A stretch of DNA of 64,000 nucleotides from Odoribacter sp. AF15-53 (GTDB lineage Bacteria; Bacteroidota; Bacteroidia; Bacteroidales; Marinifilaceae). The notes under the pieces are model-generated. The model did no database searches. It saw only the letters and a program-made list of their open reading frames with translations, and was not told the DNA's origin. The stretch spans positions 378,880-442,879 of the forward strand of contig NZ_QUHC01000004.1 in the NCBI RefSeq assembly GCF_003479425.1, written 5' to 3'. The translations under genes were made by a program, and so were the position numbers. Shown here piece after piece: positions 1 through 8,648 of this stretch; within the stretch, counting starts at the first letter, position 1, and each line of letters begins with the position of its first letter.

Positions 1-58
1 TCACCCGGGACACGACTTGTAACTCGCGAATAAACAGCGTTTATCGCCGTTTACCTTG

Positions 59-90
59 CAAAGGTAGGAATAAAAAGTGATATTCGGAAA
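59..90 (-). promoter_or_regulatory. Leftward Bacteroidota-type promoter
   Basis: Read on the minus strand, 66-59 is TACCTTTG, a full match to the TAnnTTTG -7 element, and 90-87 reads TTTC at the 20-bp distance expected for the -33 TTTG box. It would drive a gene that lies to the left of the window. No gene is visible in 1-58 to confirm it. Confidence 0.4.
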
Positions 91-184
91 GTAACGTGAC
101 CTGTTTCTCGTTTATCGCCCCGCTTGGTGTAAAGTTGGACTATTCTTGAGGGGTTTAGCTATTTATACTCCTTTAACATTTCTC

Positions 185-262
185 GACCTCTTCTCAACCT
201 GTTATAGACAGGTGGAGAACAGGTGGGGAACAGGTGGAGAACAGGTGGGGAAGGAAGAGGTC
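185..262. repeat. Four 11-bp-phased direct repeats inside an inverted repeat
   Basis: ACAGGTGG occurs at 208, 219, 230 and 241, exactly 11 bp apart, so all copies face one side of the helix. The array is enclosed by a perfect 9-bp inverted repeat (GACCTCTTC at 185-193, GAAGAGGTC at 254-262) with a second inner 7-bp pairing (197-203 with 240-246). It could be a multi-copy protein-binding site or a hairpin-forming element. No known family is recognised. Confidence 0.55.
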
Positions 263-425
263 AAGAGTTGTTGACGGGTGGTTGAAAACTCATTCTCCCG
301 TGTCGGGATGGCGGTTTGCCGTGGAAATGGCTCCCCGCGACGTTACCGGGAATGTATCGTTTGATCGAGTTCTTCGAGTTTTAATAGATGTAATTTTGTC
401 TGTTTAACAGTTAAATATTTGCACC

Positions 426-548
426 CCTTTTCTCGTTCCAATATCGCGATGTTGTGGTGATCTCGTGCCGGTCACGATCGTGCCGTTTCTCGCGCGGGAC
501 ACGAGTTACAAAGACGCGTGATTTCACGGGGGATTTTTCTTTTTTTTA
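426..548 (+). ncRNA. Possible small RNA in the leading intergenic region
   Basis: This part of the 1-627 gene-free stretch starts just after a TTTGCACCC string like the ones at both tRNA promoters of this window. It can fold: CTCGTG (462-467) pairs with CACGAG (500-505) around the palindrome CACGATCGTG (473-482), and a final hairpin CGTG-attt-CACG (517-528) is followed by a T-rich run to about 548. No ORF is seen. The structure is suggestive but unproven; it could also be an untranslated leader of the next gene. Confidence 0.25.
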
Positions 549-627
549 TATTTTCGCGTGTTGTTCGGTGTTAAGAAAAGTCCGGAATGCTTGCAACATG
601 TTACACGATTAAAACGTTAAGTAACTG

Positions 628-1221
628 ATGAATTATTTAGCACATATATTTCTTTCGGGGAAAAACCGGGAGATTCAAATCGGGAACTTTGTCGGGGATG
701 CCGTTAAAGGCCGTGCCTATGATGATTATCCCCCGGCTTTTCGCGAGGGAATCCTGTTGCACCGGGCGATAGACGATTACACGGATCATCATCCCCTGGT
801 GAAGGAGGCGGTGAGCCTGTCGCGGGAGGAGTTCGGGCGTTACGCGGGTGTGTTGACGGATATCTATTTTGACCATTTCCTGGCGGTGGGGTTCCGGGAG
901 TATTCCGGCCGGTCGTTGCGATCGTTCGCTCTCGGTTTTTACGGGGGACTGGTGCTGAATTATCGTCATCTGCCGGAACGTTTCAAGGGATTCTTGTGGC
1001 ATTTTATTTTAACCAACCGGCTGGTGCGTTACGCCTCGGTTCCCGGGATTCGGCGTTCCCTGGAGATTATGGTGGAGTACAAGCATCTGGGCGTTGACCC
1101 GGAACGGGCGATTCGTTTCCTGGAGGAGAACCGGGGGAGGTTGAAGGATTTGTTCGAGCGTTTCCTGCCTGACGTGCGGGAAATGTGCCGGGAGAAGTTG
1201 GCGGAGGATTTAAATTGTTGA
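628..1221 (+). CDS. Acyl carrier protein phosphodiesterase (AcpH/DUF479 family)
   Basis: 197 aa, the usual length for the family that hydrolyses the 4'-phosphopantetheine arm from holo-ACP in the cytoplasm. The sequence begins MNYLAHIFLSG and carries the conserved GNFVGD motif (residues 19-24) and an HRxIDxYTDHHP motif (45-56) whose His and Asp residues bind the metal in the HD-like fold. It starts at ATG 628 after a long non-coding stretch and is followed 22 bp later by the mscS-type gene, so the two may be co-transcribed. The family call is firm; the exact substrate in this organism is inferred. Confidence 0.85.
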   Translation: MNYLAHIFLSGKNREIQIGNFVGDAVKGRAYDDYPPAFREGILLHRAIDDYTDHHPLVKEAVSLSREEFGRYAGVLTDIYFDHFLAVGFREYSGRSLRSFALGFYGGLVLNYRHLPERFKGFLWHFILTNRLVRYASVPGIRRSLEIMVEYKHLGVDPERAIRFLEENRGRLKDLFERFLPDVREMCREKLAEDLNC

Positions 1222-1243
1222 TTATTAATATAAATTTAGGTGT

Positions 1244-2089
1244 ATGGAAGAATTAATTACAACCCCTTCTAGTGTATCACTAGACACGTTTTTAAGTAAG
1301 ATGATTGATCTCGGTATATCGGCCGGTTCAAAGATTTTATTGGCAATTGTCGTGTTTATCGTGGGACGTTGGATCGTTCGGCGATTAAATAAATTACTGG
1401 CAAGGATCCTGGAGAGGCGACACGTGGAGGCTTCGCTGTCTACTTTCGTGAAGAGCCTGGTGAGTATCACGTTAACCCTGTTGTTGATTATCATCGTGAT
1501 CGGGGTGCTGGGAATCGAGACTAGCTCGTTTATCGCGCTCTTCGCGTCGGCCGGTGTCGCTATCGGTATGGCGTTGAGCGGCACGTTGCAGAATTTTGCC
1601 GGGGGCGTGATGATCCTGTTGTTTAAACCTTTCAAGGTGGGCGACACGATCGAGGCGCAGGGACAGAGCGGTACGGTAAGAGAGATACAGATATTCAACA
1701 CGATTCTGGCTACCCCGGATAACAAGATTATCATTATCCCGAATGGCGGTTTGTCTACCGGGATGATGAAGAACTTTTCAAAGGAGGCTACCCGTCGCGT
1801 GGACTGGGAGTTCGGGATCGCTTACGGGGATGACTACACGAAAGCGAAGAAGGTGATCGCTCGTTTGTTGGACGCTGATTCGCGGGTGTTGAAGGACCCG
1901 GCTTATTTTATCGCGTTGACTTCTCTCGGCGCGAGTTCCGTGAATATCGTGGTTCGCGCGTGGGTTAATTCCGGGGATTACTGGGGCGTGTATTTCGACA
2001 TGAACGAGAAAGTTTACAAGACTTTTGCCGAAGAGGATCTTAACATTCCGTTCCCGCAGATGGATGTGCACGTGATATCGAAACAATAG
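1244..2089 (+). CDS. Small-conductance mechanosensitive channel (MscS family)
   Basis: 281 aa, close to the length of E. coli MscS. Three transmembrane segments are visible at about 25-45, 65-88 and 95-125. The last is the Gly/Ala-rich pore helix (FASAGVAIGMALSGTLQNF) followed by the FKVGD turn into the beta domain, and a C-terminal alpha/beta cytoplasmic domain completes the family architecture. The channel releases solutes on hypo-osmotic shock. It is complete, begins at ATG 1244, and probably forms a two-gene unit with the ACP phosphodiesterase just upstream. Confidence 0.92.
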   Translation: MEELITTPSSVSLDTFLSKMIDLGISAGSKILLAIVVFIVGRWIVRRLNKLLARILERRHVEASLSTFVKSLVSITLTLLLIIIVIGVLGIETSSFIALFASAGVAIGMALSGTLQNFAGGVMILLFKPFKVGDTIEAQGQSGTVREIQIFNTILATPDNKIIIIPNGGLSTGMMKNFSKEATRRVDWEFGIAYGDDYTKAKKVIARLLDADSRVLKDPAYFIALTSLGASSVNIVVRAWVNSGDYWGVYFDMNEKVYKTFAEEDLNIPFPQMDVHVISKQ

Positions 2090-2186
2090 TTTCGCTGTTA
2101 CAGGTTACAAGTTGAGATAAATTTTATGGATAAGAGGGGGAGAGCATTCTGTTGAGGTTGTTTGAAAAGTTAATTTACATAGAACT

Positions 2187-2313
2187 ACCACCCCTGGCCC
2201 CTCCTTACACGGGAGGGGAAACTGCTTGGTAATTCCCCTTTCCCCTAATACGGGAGGGAAACCGTATGGTAATCAACTCTCCCCCTGTGTAAGGGGGAGT
2301 CGGAGGGGGTGGT
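2187..2313. repeat. MITE-like palindromic element
   Basis: The 2090-2447 gap is filled mainly by this element. Its outer arms are long imperfect inverted repeats: ACCACCCCT...CCTTACAC from 2187 and the complement GTGTAAGGGGGAG...GGGGTGGT ending at 2313. A shorter inner copy (CCCC...TACGGGAGGGAAA, about 2234-2262) lies between them. It encodes no protein and resembles GC-rich non-autonomous foldback elements dispersed in Bacteroidota genomes. After it, 2375-2400 holds short AAAGTTTAAAGT repeats only. Confidence 0.6.
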
Positions 2314-2447
2314 GATTTTGTCGGGAAGAGACTTTTTCAGGCAACCTCTTGGAATGATAAAAACTTAAAGTTTAAAGTCTAGAATTTAGAGTTTAAAGTG
2401 AAAAAGCGTTAGCTTCGCGTGCTAGGAATCATAAATTTTAAATTATC

Positions 2448-4085
2448 ATGCGGCTTCTTTGGTTGGACTTGAATTCTTCGTACGCTCATTCTTCGTTGGC
2501 TCTTCCGGCTATCCACGCCCAGGTGGAAGGGAGGGAAGGAGGTGTGGAATGGGCGAAAGTGGCGGCCACGATTAATTCGAACGTGGGGAGTGTCGTGGCG
2601 GAGATCGTGGCGGCAAAACCTGACGTGCTGGCGGCGACGGCTTGGTTGTTCACGCATGAAGTGTTGTTGAAAATCACGTGGCGGGTGAAGGCTTTGTTAC
2701 CGGGATGCACGATTATATTCGGGGGACCCGAAATGCTGGGGGATAACGAGGAGTATTTGCGCCGTAATCGTCACGTGGCATGCGTGTTCAGGGGAGAGGG
2801 AGAAGTGGGGTTTCACGAGTGGTTGCGACGCTATGATTGCCCGTCGAGGTGGGAGGAGGTGACCGGATTGTGCTGGCTGGACGCGGGGGGCGTGTACCAT
2901 GACGGGGGATTGGCCCGGGTCATGGAGTTCGACCGGTTGGAAATCCCGGAGAGAAGTCGTTTTTTTGACTGGACGAAGCCATTCGTGCAACTGGAGACGA
3001 CGAGGGGATGTTTTAACACCTGTGCTTTTTGCGTGAGCGGCGCGGAGAAACCCGTGCGGGCGTTGTCCGTGGAGCGTATCCGGGAACGTTTGAGGGTTAT
3101 CCGGGAGCATGGAATACGGGATATCCGTTTGCTGGATCGTACTTTTAACGGGTCGTCCGGTCGTGCTATCCGCCTGTTGGAGTTGTTCCGGGAGTTCGCG
3201 CCGGGGATGCGCTTTCACCTGGAGATACACCCGGCGTTGCTTTCCGATGAGGTGAAGGCCCTGTTGCGGGAGTTGCCCGCGGGGTTGTTACACCTGGAGG
3301 CCGGTATACAAAGCCTGAACGAAGAGGTTTTGCAGGCTTGTCGGCGGGTGGGCGATTTGCAGGCGGCTTTGGAGGGATTGCGTTACCTGGCGGCTTTGCC
3401 TAATCTTGTCGTTCATGCCGACCTGATCGCGGGGTTGCCGCTCTACTCGTTACGACAGATGATCGAGGATGTACGGGTGTTGTCGTCTTTCGGGACGGGC
3501 GAGATCCAGTTGGAATTGTTGAAGTTGCTACCGGGTACGGCAATGCGCGCGGAGGCGGGGAAGTCGGGGATTGTCTATTCCCCGGACGTGCCTTACGAGG
3601 TGTTACGGACCCCGGCGATGTCTGTCGAGGATTTGCGACAGGCTCGTTTGTTGTCTCGCTTGATAGATGGTTTTTATAACGCCTTGGCATGGCAGGAGGT
3701 CACGCGGAACCTGATCGGGTATGACGAGCGTTTTTTGCCGGACTTTTTGAGCTGGTTGGAGGAGCGTGATTTATTGGAGCAACCGCTTAGTTTGGAGCGA
3801 CGCGGGGCGTTATTGTACGAGTTTTGCGAGCGTCGTTACCCGATGTTCCTGACCGCGATATCCGTGGCGTGGATTGTTGCCGGTATTCCTTTCGCTAAAG
3901 AGCCTGGCAAGCGGTTGAAACCTTGGAACGGGGAGATCCCGTCGGGCGTGAGCGTCGTGACCGGGAAGTACGAGAGCATCATGCGGGTATATTACCTGGC
4001 CGGGGATGGCGAGGAATACTGGTTCGGGTTTGACCGGGGCAGGTCGGCTTCCCGTCCGCTGTACGTTTCGAGGCGACGGGGTTAA
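2448..4085 (+). CDS. B12-binding domain radical SAM protein with DUF4080 C-terminus
   Basis: 545 aa. Residues 1-140 resemble the cobalamin-binding Rossmann domain. A radical SAM core follows with the CxxxCxxC cluster motif (RGCFNTCAFC) near residue 187 and the usual core strands (HADLIAGLPLYS at about 325), and residues about 370-545 match the DUF4080 extension. Such proteins bind a 4Fe-4S cluster and SAM and often act as methylases or ring-forming enzymes, but the substrate of this subfamily is not known to me. The gene stands alone and converges with pabA. Confidence 0.85.
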   Translation: MRLLWLDLNSSYAHSSLALPAIHAQVEGREGGVEWAKVAATINSNVGSVVAEIVAAKPDVLAATAWLFTHEVLLKITWRVKALLPGCTIIFGGPEMLGDNEEYLRRNRHVACVFRGEGEVGFHEWLRRYDCPSRWEEVTGLCWLDAGGVYHDGGLARVMEFDRLEIPERSRFFDWTKPFVQLETTRGCFNTCAFCVSGAEKPVRALSVERIRERLRVIREHGIRDIRLLDRTFNGSSGRAIRLLELFREFAPGMRFHLEIHPALLSDEVKALLRELPAGLLHLEAGIQSLNEEVLQACRRVGDLQAALEGLRYLAALPNLVVHADLIAGLPLYSLRQMIEDVRVLSSFGTGEIQLELLKLLPGTAMRAEAGKSGIVYSPDVPYEVLRTPAMSVEDLRQARLLSRLIDGFYNALAWQEVTRNLIGYDERFLPDFLSWLEERDLLEQPLSLERRGALLYEFCERRYPMFLTAISVAWIVAGIPFAKEPGKRLKPWNGEIPSGVSVVTGKYESIMRVYYLAGDGEEYWFGFDRGRSASRPLYVSRRRG

Positions 4086-4100
4086 TCGAGTTGTAATCCG

Positions 4101-4724
4101 TTATTTGTGAGTGCTTAACCCGTTGTTTTTATTTTCATTTGCATCCAACCAGTTGTTGATCATCCCGCGTCCTTGGCGGGTGATGATGGATTCGGGGTGA
4201 AATTGCACGCCGTGGATGGGCAGGGTTTCGTGATAGAATGACATGATATGTCCCTCCTCGTCGAGCGCGCTTACTTTGAGGCTTGCCGGGAGCGTGTTCG
4301 GGTTGATGATCCAAGAGTGATAACGCCCCACTTGCACGGGGTACGTCATGCCCCGGTAGAGGATATCACCCCGGTCAACGATGGTGAGGGGGCTTTCGTG
4401 GCCGTGTTTCGGGTGTGAAAGTTGTTGCAGTCGTGCCCCGAAACATTCGGCAATGGCCTGGTGTCCGAGACACACGCCGAGGATGGAATGGGTCTCTTTG
4501 CAACGGTCGATTAGCGGCAGGAGGTCTCCGGCTTCCGAGGGGATACCCGGTCCCGGGGATAGTAATAGTTTGTCGTAACGGTCGAGCGTGGAGAAGTCTA
4601 TCCGGTCATTGTAAACGATGTCGAACTGGCAGTCTTTATTTTCCCTGAGAATCTGCACGAGATTGTAGACAAACGAGTCGTGATTGTCGATGACGAGTAC
4701 GCGTTTTGATTTTGAATTCTCCAT
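4101..4724 (-). CDS. pabA: Aminodeoxychorismate synthase glutamine amidotransferase subunit
   Basis: 207 aa class I glutamine amidotransferase. It shows the oxyanion segment LLSPGPG, the nucleophile Cys85 in GVCLGHQ, and the His176/Glu178 pair in QFHPES, so the full triad is present. The family supplies ammonia from glutamine to PabB (or TrpE). The nearby pabB and pabC genes at 6955-8542 point to p-aminobenzoate synthesis for folate, though an amphibolic TrpG role cannot be excluded. It lies on the opposite strand from pabB, separated by the lysophospholipid gene pair, which is an unusual split. The start ATG is at 4724; a 200-bp divergent gap separates it from the transporter gene. Confidence 0.88.
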   Translation of the reverse strand: MENSKSKRVLVIDNHDSFVYNLVQILRENKDCQFDIVYNDRIDFSTLDRYDKLLLSPGPGIPSEAGDLLPLIDRCKETHSILGVCLGHQAIAECFGARLQQLSHPKHGHESPLTIVDRGDILYRGMTYPVQVGRYHSWIINPNTLPASLKVSALDEEGHIMSFYHETLPIHGVQFHPESIITRQGRGMINNWLDANENKNNGLSTHK

Positions 4725-4924
4725 TTCCTGATATTCTTAGTAAACTTTATGGATCGCGAAAGTAGGAAATCGGGAGGAAAAAACTACCTTTGGGTGTTGT
4801 GTTTTCACGGGAGCGTGCGTTTCCCGGAAGTTTCATGTCGCGGGAAGAGGGGGTTCCGGGGGAGGAATTCGAGCGTTCGGGAGGTGTAACATGATAAGAT
4901 ACAGCGTGTAATTAACTTGTAATT

Positions 4925-6151
4925 ATGGTAAAGAGTAAAAATTGGTTTTCCCTGTTTTTCACGAATTATCTGGGTGTTTTGAATGATAATTTCCTGAAAA
5001 CATTGGCGTGCTTCATTTGTATCGCGTGGGTGGGAAAGGATAACGAGTCCATGGTTGTAACCCTGGCGTCGGCCGCGTTAGTGATTCCCTATTTGTTGTT
5101 TTCCCCGTTGGCCGGTCGGCTGGCGAAGATTTACAAGAAGCGTAAGATCGTGGTTTGGGCGAAGTTTGCCGAGATGTTGATCATGCTGGTGGCCACGGCG
5201 GGATTCCTGCTGCATTCGACGGGGTTGGTGTTGGGATCAATATTGTTGATGGGGTTACAAAGTGCCTTGTTTTCGCCTTCGAAGTACGGGTTGATCCGGG
5301 ATATCGGGGGGGAGGAAGGGATTTCTTTCGGTTCGGGGGCGATGGAGATGTTCGCTTTCGTGGGGATCCTGACGGGTACGTTGATGGCGGCTTTCTTGTC
5401 GGAGAGCGTAACGATTCCCGTGTTGTGCGTGATCCTTTTCGGGGTGGCCCTGTTGGGATGGCTATCGAGCCTGACGATCCGGGCGAACGAGAGCGAGCCG
5501 CTGAAAGAGAGTCACGAGACGTTGAATCCCGTGAAGTTCGTGAAGGATATGTTCGCACGGGCGTTGGCGTTTAAGGGGTTGAACTTGGTGGTGGTAGGGC
5601 TTGCCACGTTCTGGTTTATCGGTTCGATGATCCAGATGGTGCTTATCGTTTACTGTCGCTCGGATCTGGGGATGAGCGATTCGGAAACGGGTATCGTGAT
5701 GTCCCTGGCCGCGATAGGTATCGGGGCGGGGTGTTACCTGGCGGGCGTGTTGTCCCATCATGACGTGGAGTTGGGGCTGGTTCCGTGCGGGGGAATCACG
5801 ACGGGATTGACGTTGCTGGCTATTTTCGTTTTTGATGCTCACGGAATCACGTTTGGCGTGCTGGTGTTCTTGGCGGCCTTTTTCAGTGGCATGTTCAAGG
5901 TTCCGCTGGACGCGTGGATTCAGGCGCACGTGAAGGGGCGGGAACTGGGCGATATGCTGGCCTACTCGAACCTGATCACGTTTTTGTTCATGCTGTTGGC
6001 CTCGGGATGTTTCGGGGGTATCGAGATGTTTTTTGACACGAAATACGTGTTTATTTTCCTTGCCGTGTTGACTTTTGCCATCACGATCGTGCTGTTCACG
6101 TGCGTGGAGGAGGTGAGGGAAAGGTTTAGGAAGTTAAAAACTAAAAGATGA
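4925..6151 (+). CDS. MFS transporter, lysophospholipid transporter (LplT)-like
   Basis: 408 aa with about 12 hydrophobic segments. The N-terminus (FFTNYLGVLNDNFLKTL) and the loop GRLAKIYKKRKI are characteristic of the LplT branch of the major facilitator family, which flips lysophospholipids across the inner membrane for re-acylation. The gene directly downstream is an Aas/PlsC-type acyltransferase with 29 bp between them, mirroring the lplT-aas arrangement of enterobacteria. That context supports a lysophospholipid repair role, but the substrate is inferred. Confidence 0.75.
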   Translation: MVKSKNWFSLFFTNYLGVLNDNFLKTLACFICIAWVGKDNESMVVTLASAALVIPYLLFSPLAGRLAKIYKKRKIVVWAKFAEMLIMLVATAGFLLHSTGLVLGSILLMGLQSALFSPSKYGLIRDIGGEEGISFGSGAMEMFAFVGILTGTLMAAFLSESVTIPVLCVILFGVALLGWLSSLTIRANESEPLKESHETLNPVKFVKDMFARALAFKGLNLVVVGLATFWFIGSMIQMVLIVYCRSDLGMSDSETGIVMSLAAIGIGAGCYLAGVLSHHDVELGLVPCGGITTGLTLLAIFVFDAHGITFGVLVFLAAFFSGMFKVPLDAWIQAHVKGRELGDMLAYSNLITFLFMLLASGCFGGIEMFFDTKYVFIFLAVLTFAITIVLFTCVEEVRERFRKLKTKR

Positions 6152-6180
6152 AATTATTGAATTTCTAAATTCATATCGTT

Positions 6181-6933
6181 GTGTATAAGAAGGTATTGGC
6201 AGCTATTTATAGAGTGATGTTAAGTGCCCGTTACCGGGTGCGGCTGGAAGGGGTGGAATTGTTACGGGAGCAACGGGCGACGTTGTTTTTGCCGAATCAT
6301 CAGGCTTCCGTTGACCCGCAGATTGTTTGCGCGGAGTTATTGCGTTACGTGGATGTATCACCATTGGTGACGGAGGGGTATTTCAGGATTCCCGTGGTTG
6401 CCCAAGTGTTGCACTTGATGCATGCCGTGCGGGTTCCCGACCTGGAGAAGAGCCGCCGTGACGTGGCGGTGGTGGCCGGTTTGAGCCAGGTGGTGGTGGA
6501 GGCTCTGGCGGCGGGGCATAACGTGTTGCTTTATCCCGCGGGACAGTTGACGAATAGCGGGTTGGAACGCGTGGGGAACAAGCAGGGGGCTTGGCAGGTG
6601 TGTCACCAGTTGCCGGAAGGGGTGCGCGTGGTAGGTATGCGTGTCCGGGGATTGTGGGGAAGCATGTGGTCGAGGGCGAAGACGGGGCGTTCTCCCAATT
6701 TCGCGTGGACTTATTTGAAGGGTATTTTCTACGTGCTGGCGAATTTGATATTTTTCGTGCCCCGGCGTGACGTGACGATTACTTTCGAGGATATTACGGC
6801 CGACGCGGTACGTTACGCGGGGGAGGGACGTCAACCGTTCAATCGTTTTTTGGAGAGTTTTTATAATGCCGCGGGGGAGGAAAAACTTTTGTTTTTAAAA
6901 CATTTTTTTTACGTGCCGGGGCGACGGGATTGA
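6181..6933 (+). CDS. PlsC-type acyltransferase with a variant active-site motif
   Basis: 250 aa glycerophospholipid acyltransferase fold. The catalytic HX4D motif is present as NHQASVD (His40, Asp45). The second hallmark, normally FPEGxR, reads YPAGQ at about residues 118-122 followed by LTNSG, as in the Aas branch but with the Glu replaced by Ala. The start is GTG 6181. Together with the upstream LplT-like transporter it would re-acylate imported lysophospholipids; a plain lysophosphatidate acyltransferase role is the alternative. A hydrophobic stretch (about 182-196) suggests membrane contact. Confidence 0.75.
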   Translation: MYKKVLAAIYRVMLSARYRVRLEGVELLREQRATLFLPNHQASVDPQIVCAELLRYVDVSPLVTEGYFRIPVVAQVLHLMHAVRVPDLEKSRRDVAVVAGLSQVVVEALAAGHNVLLYPAGQLTNSGLERVGNKQGAWQVCHQLPEGVRVVGMRVRGLWGSMWSRAKTGRSPNFAWTYLKGIFYVLANLIFFVPRRDVTITFEDITADAVRYAGEGRQPFNRFLESFYNAAGEEKLLFLKHFFYVPGRRD

Positions 6934-6954
6934 TCGCCGGGTTGTTTTTTATAT

Positions 6955-7944
6955 GTGGTTATGATAGTAGCAAGGGAAGTCAGGGAGTGCATGAATGAGG
7001 CGGGTGCCCGGCGAGAGCCTTTCTTGTTCGGGGTAGATTTCGAGTTGTCGGAAGGTTTTTTTATTGCCGATCCGTTGAATCAACAGGAGATATTGTTCGA
7101 GGCCGGGGGTGTGACGAATGTTCCCCGTCAGGAGTGTACCGGGGAGGGATTGCCCGGGAAGGTATTTTGTCCTCTTCCGGTGGATTACGAGGTTTACCGG
7201 GGGAAATTCGACACGGTACGGCAGGGGTTGGCTCGCGGCGATTCGTTTTTACTGAACTTGACGGTCGCGACGGAACTGGAGATGAGCTGGACGTTGGAGG
7301 AGATTTTTCATCGTGCCCGTTCGCCTTATCGTTTACTGGTGCCGGGGCGTTTTGTTTGTTTCTCGCCGGAGATATTCGTGCGGGTCGGGAACGGGGAGAT
7401 TTCGTCTTTCCCGATGAAGGGGACGATCGACGCCAGCGTGCCGGATGCCGAACGGGTGATCTTGGAGGATTACAAGGAACGTTCGGAACACAACACGATT
7501 GTTGATTTGATTCGTAATGATCTGAACCGGGTCTCGGAAAGGGTTGACGTGCGGCGTTTCCGTTATATTGACCGGTTGCGGGTGAGCCGGGGCGAGATCT
7601 TGCAAGTGAGTTCGGAGGTGGTCGGGCGATTGGCTGGTGATTATAAATCCCGTCTGGGGGATATCGTGTTCGGGATGTTGCCCGCGGGGTCTATCTCTGG
7701 GGCCCCGAAGCCTTCCACGCTGGATATTATTTCCCGGGCAGAGAGGGAACCGAGGGGATTTTACACGGGCGTGTTCGGGTATTTTGACGGTGAACGCTTG
7801 GATTCGGCGGTTATGATTCGTTATATCGAGAGACGTGATGGACGGTACTATTTTCGTAGTGGCGGCGGGATCACGATTAATAGTGATTGTCGCTCGGAAT
7901 ACGAGGAGGTGCTGGCAAAAGTGTATTTACCATTCAAGAGTTAG
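6955..7944 (+). CDS. pabB: Aminodeoxychorismate synthase component I
   Basis: 329 aa, shorter than the 450-aa form because the N-terminal domain is reduced, as is common in Bacteroidota. The chorismate-binding domain shows PMKGTI with Lys155, the residue that PabB uses as nucleophile, then DLIRNDLNRV, and AGSISGAPK near residue 245. The enzyme converts chorismate plus ammonia from PabA to 4-amino-4-deoxychorismate. It starts at GTG 6955 or at ATG 6961 two codons later. pabC follows after 7 bp, so the two are translationally close. Confidence 0.88.
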   Translation: MVMIVAREVRECMNEAGARREPFLFGVDFELSEGFFIADPLNQQEILFEAGGVTNVPRQECTGEGLPGKVFCPLPVDYEVYRGKFDTVRQGLARGDSFLLNLTVATELEMSWTLEEIFHRARSPYRLLVPGRFVCFSPEIFVRVGNGEISSFPMKGTIDASVPDAERVILEDYKERSEHNTIVDLIRNDLNRVSERVDVRRFRYIDRLRVSRGEILQVSSEVVGRLAGDYKSRLGDIVFGMLPAGSISGAPKPSTLDIISRAEREPRGFYTGVFGYFDGERLDSAVMIRYIERRDGRYYFRSGGGITINSDCRSEYEEVLAKVYLPFKS

Positions 7945-7951
7945 ACGCGGG

Positions 7952-8542
7952 ATGTTTGTAGAGACGATTAAAGTGTTGAACGGGTGTTTTTATAATCTGG
8001 AATACCATGAAAAGAGGGCCCGTGAAACGGCGATGGCCTGTTTCGGTCGGCGGTTGTCATGGGATACGGCGAGTATGGTCGTGCCGGAAGAGGCGCGTGT
8101 CGGGTTGGTGAAGTGTCGGGTTGTTTACGACACGGGAATCCGGGAGGTTACTTTTCAGCCTTACGTGATGAGAAAGATCGGGAGTTTGCGTCTCGTGGAC
8201 GGCGGGAATATTGATTATCGCTACAAGGCAACGGATCGTTCCGCGCTCACCGCTTTGCTGGATCAACGGGCGGGATGTGATGATATCCTGATAGTGCGTG
8301 ACGGGAGGATTACCGATACTTCTTTTTCTAACGTGGTTTTCGAGGACGCGGGGGGCGGTTTGTACACGCCGGATACTTGTTTGCTGAAAGGCACGCGCCG
8401 GGAGAGTCTGTTGGATGCCGGGATCATTCGAGAATGCCCGATTACCGTGGATGATATTCGTCGTTTCCGGAAGGTGTTGTTGGTGAACGCCATGATCGGT
8501 TTGGAGGATGGAGTCGGGGTTTTGACGGGGAAAATTATATAG
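7952..8542 (+). CDS. pabC: Class IV aminotransferase, 4-amino-4-deoxychorismate lyase
   Basis: 196 aa from ATG 7952; an open frame extends upstream inside pabB but the Met-Phe-Val-Glu-Thr start fits the family. The short branch of fold-type IV PLP enzymes is recognised from the YRYKATDR segment with the candidate PLP lysine, and from ITDTSFSNVVF and the TP-CLLKGTRR segment near the C-terminus. The enzyme releases pyruvate from aminodeoxychorismate to give p-aminobenzoate. Placement directly after pabB supports this over a branched-chain aminotransferase role. Confidence 0.8.
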   Translation: MFVETIKVLNGCFYNLEYHEKRARETAMACFGRRLSWDTASMVVPEEARVGLVKCRVVYDTGIREVTFQPYVMRKIGSLRLVDGGNIDYRYKATDRSALTALLDQRAGCDDILIVRDGRITDTSFSNVVFEDAGGGLYTPDTCLLKGTRRESLLDAGIIRECPITVDDIRRFRKVLLVNAMIGLEDGVGVLTGKII

Positions 8543-8610
8543 ATTAATCGTGACGGAAAGCGTTTGAAAGGATAGTTTGTTGTTGAAAATGCAACTATTT
8601 CACGTTTTAA

Positions 8611-8642
8611 TTTGCATTTAGAGTAACTATTTTGTATGTTTG
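8611..8642 (+). promoter_or_regulatory. Consensus Bacteroidota promoter of a small transcript
   Basis: TTTG at 8611-8614 and TATGTTTG at 8635-8642 are exact matches to the -33 and -7 elements with the preferred 20-bp spacing. There is no gene on the plus strand downstream; a strong terminator follows at 8753, so the promoter serves a short RNA. Confidence 0.65.
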
Positions 8643-8648
8643 CCAACA

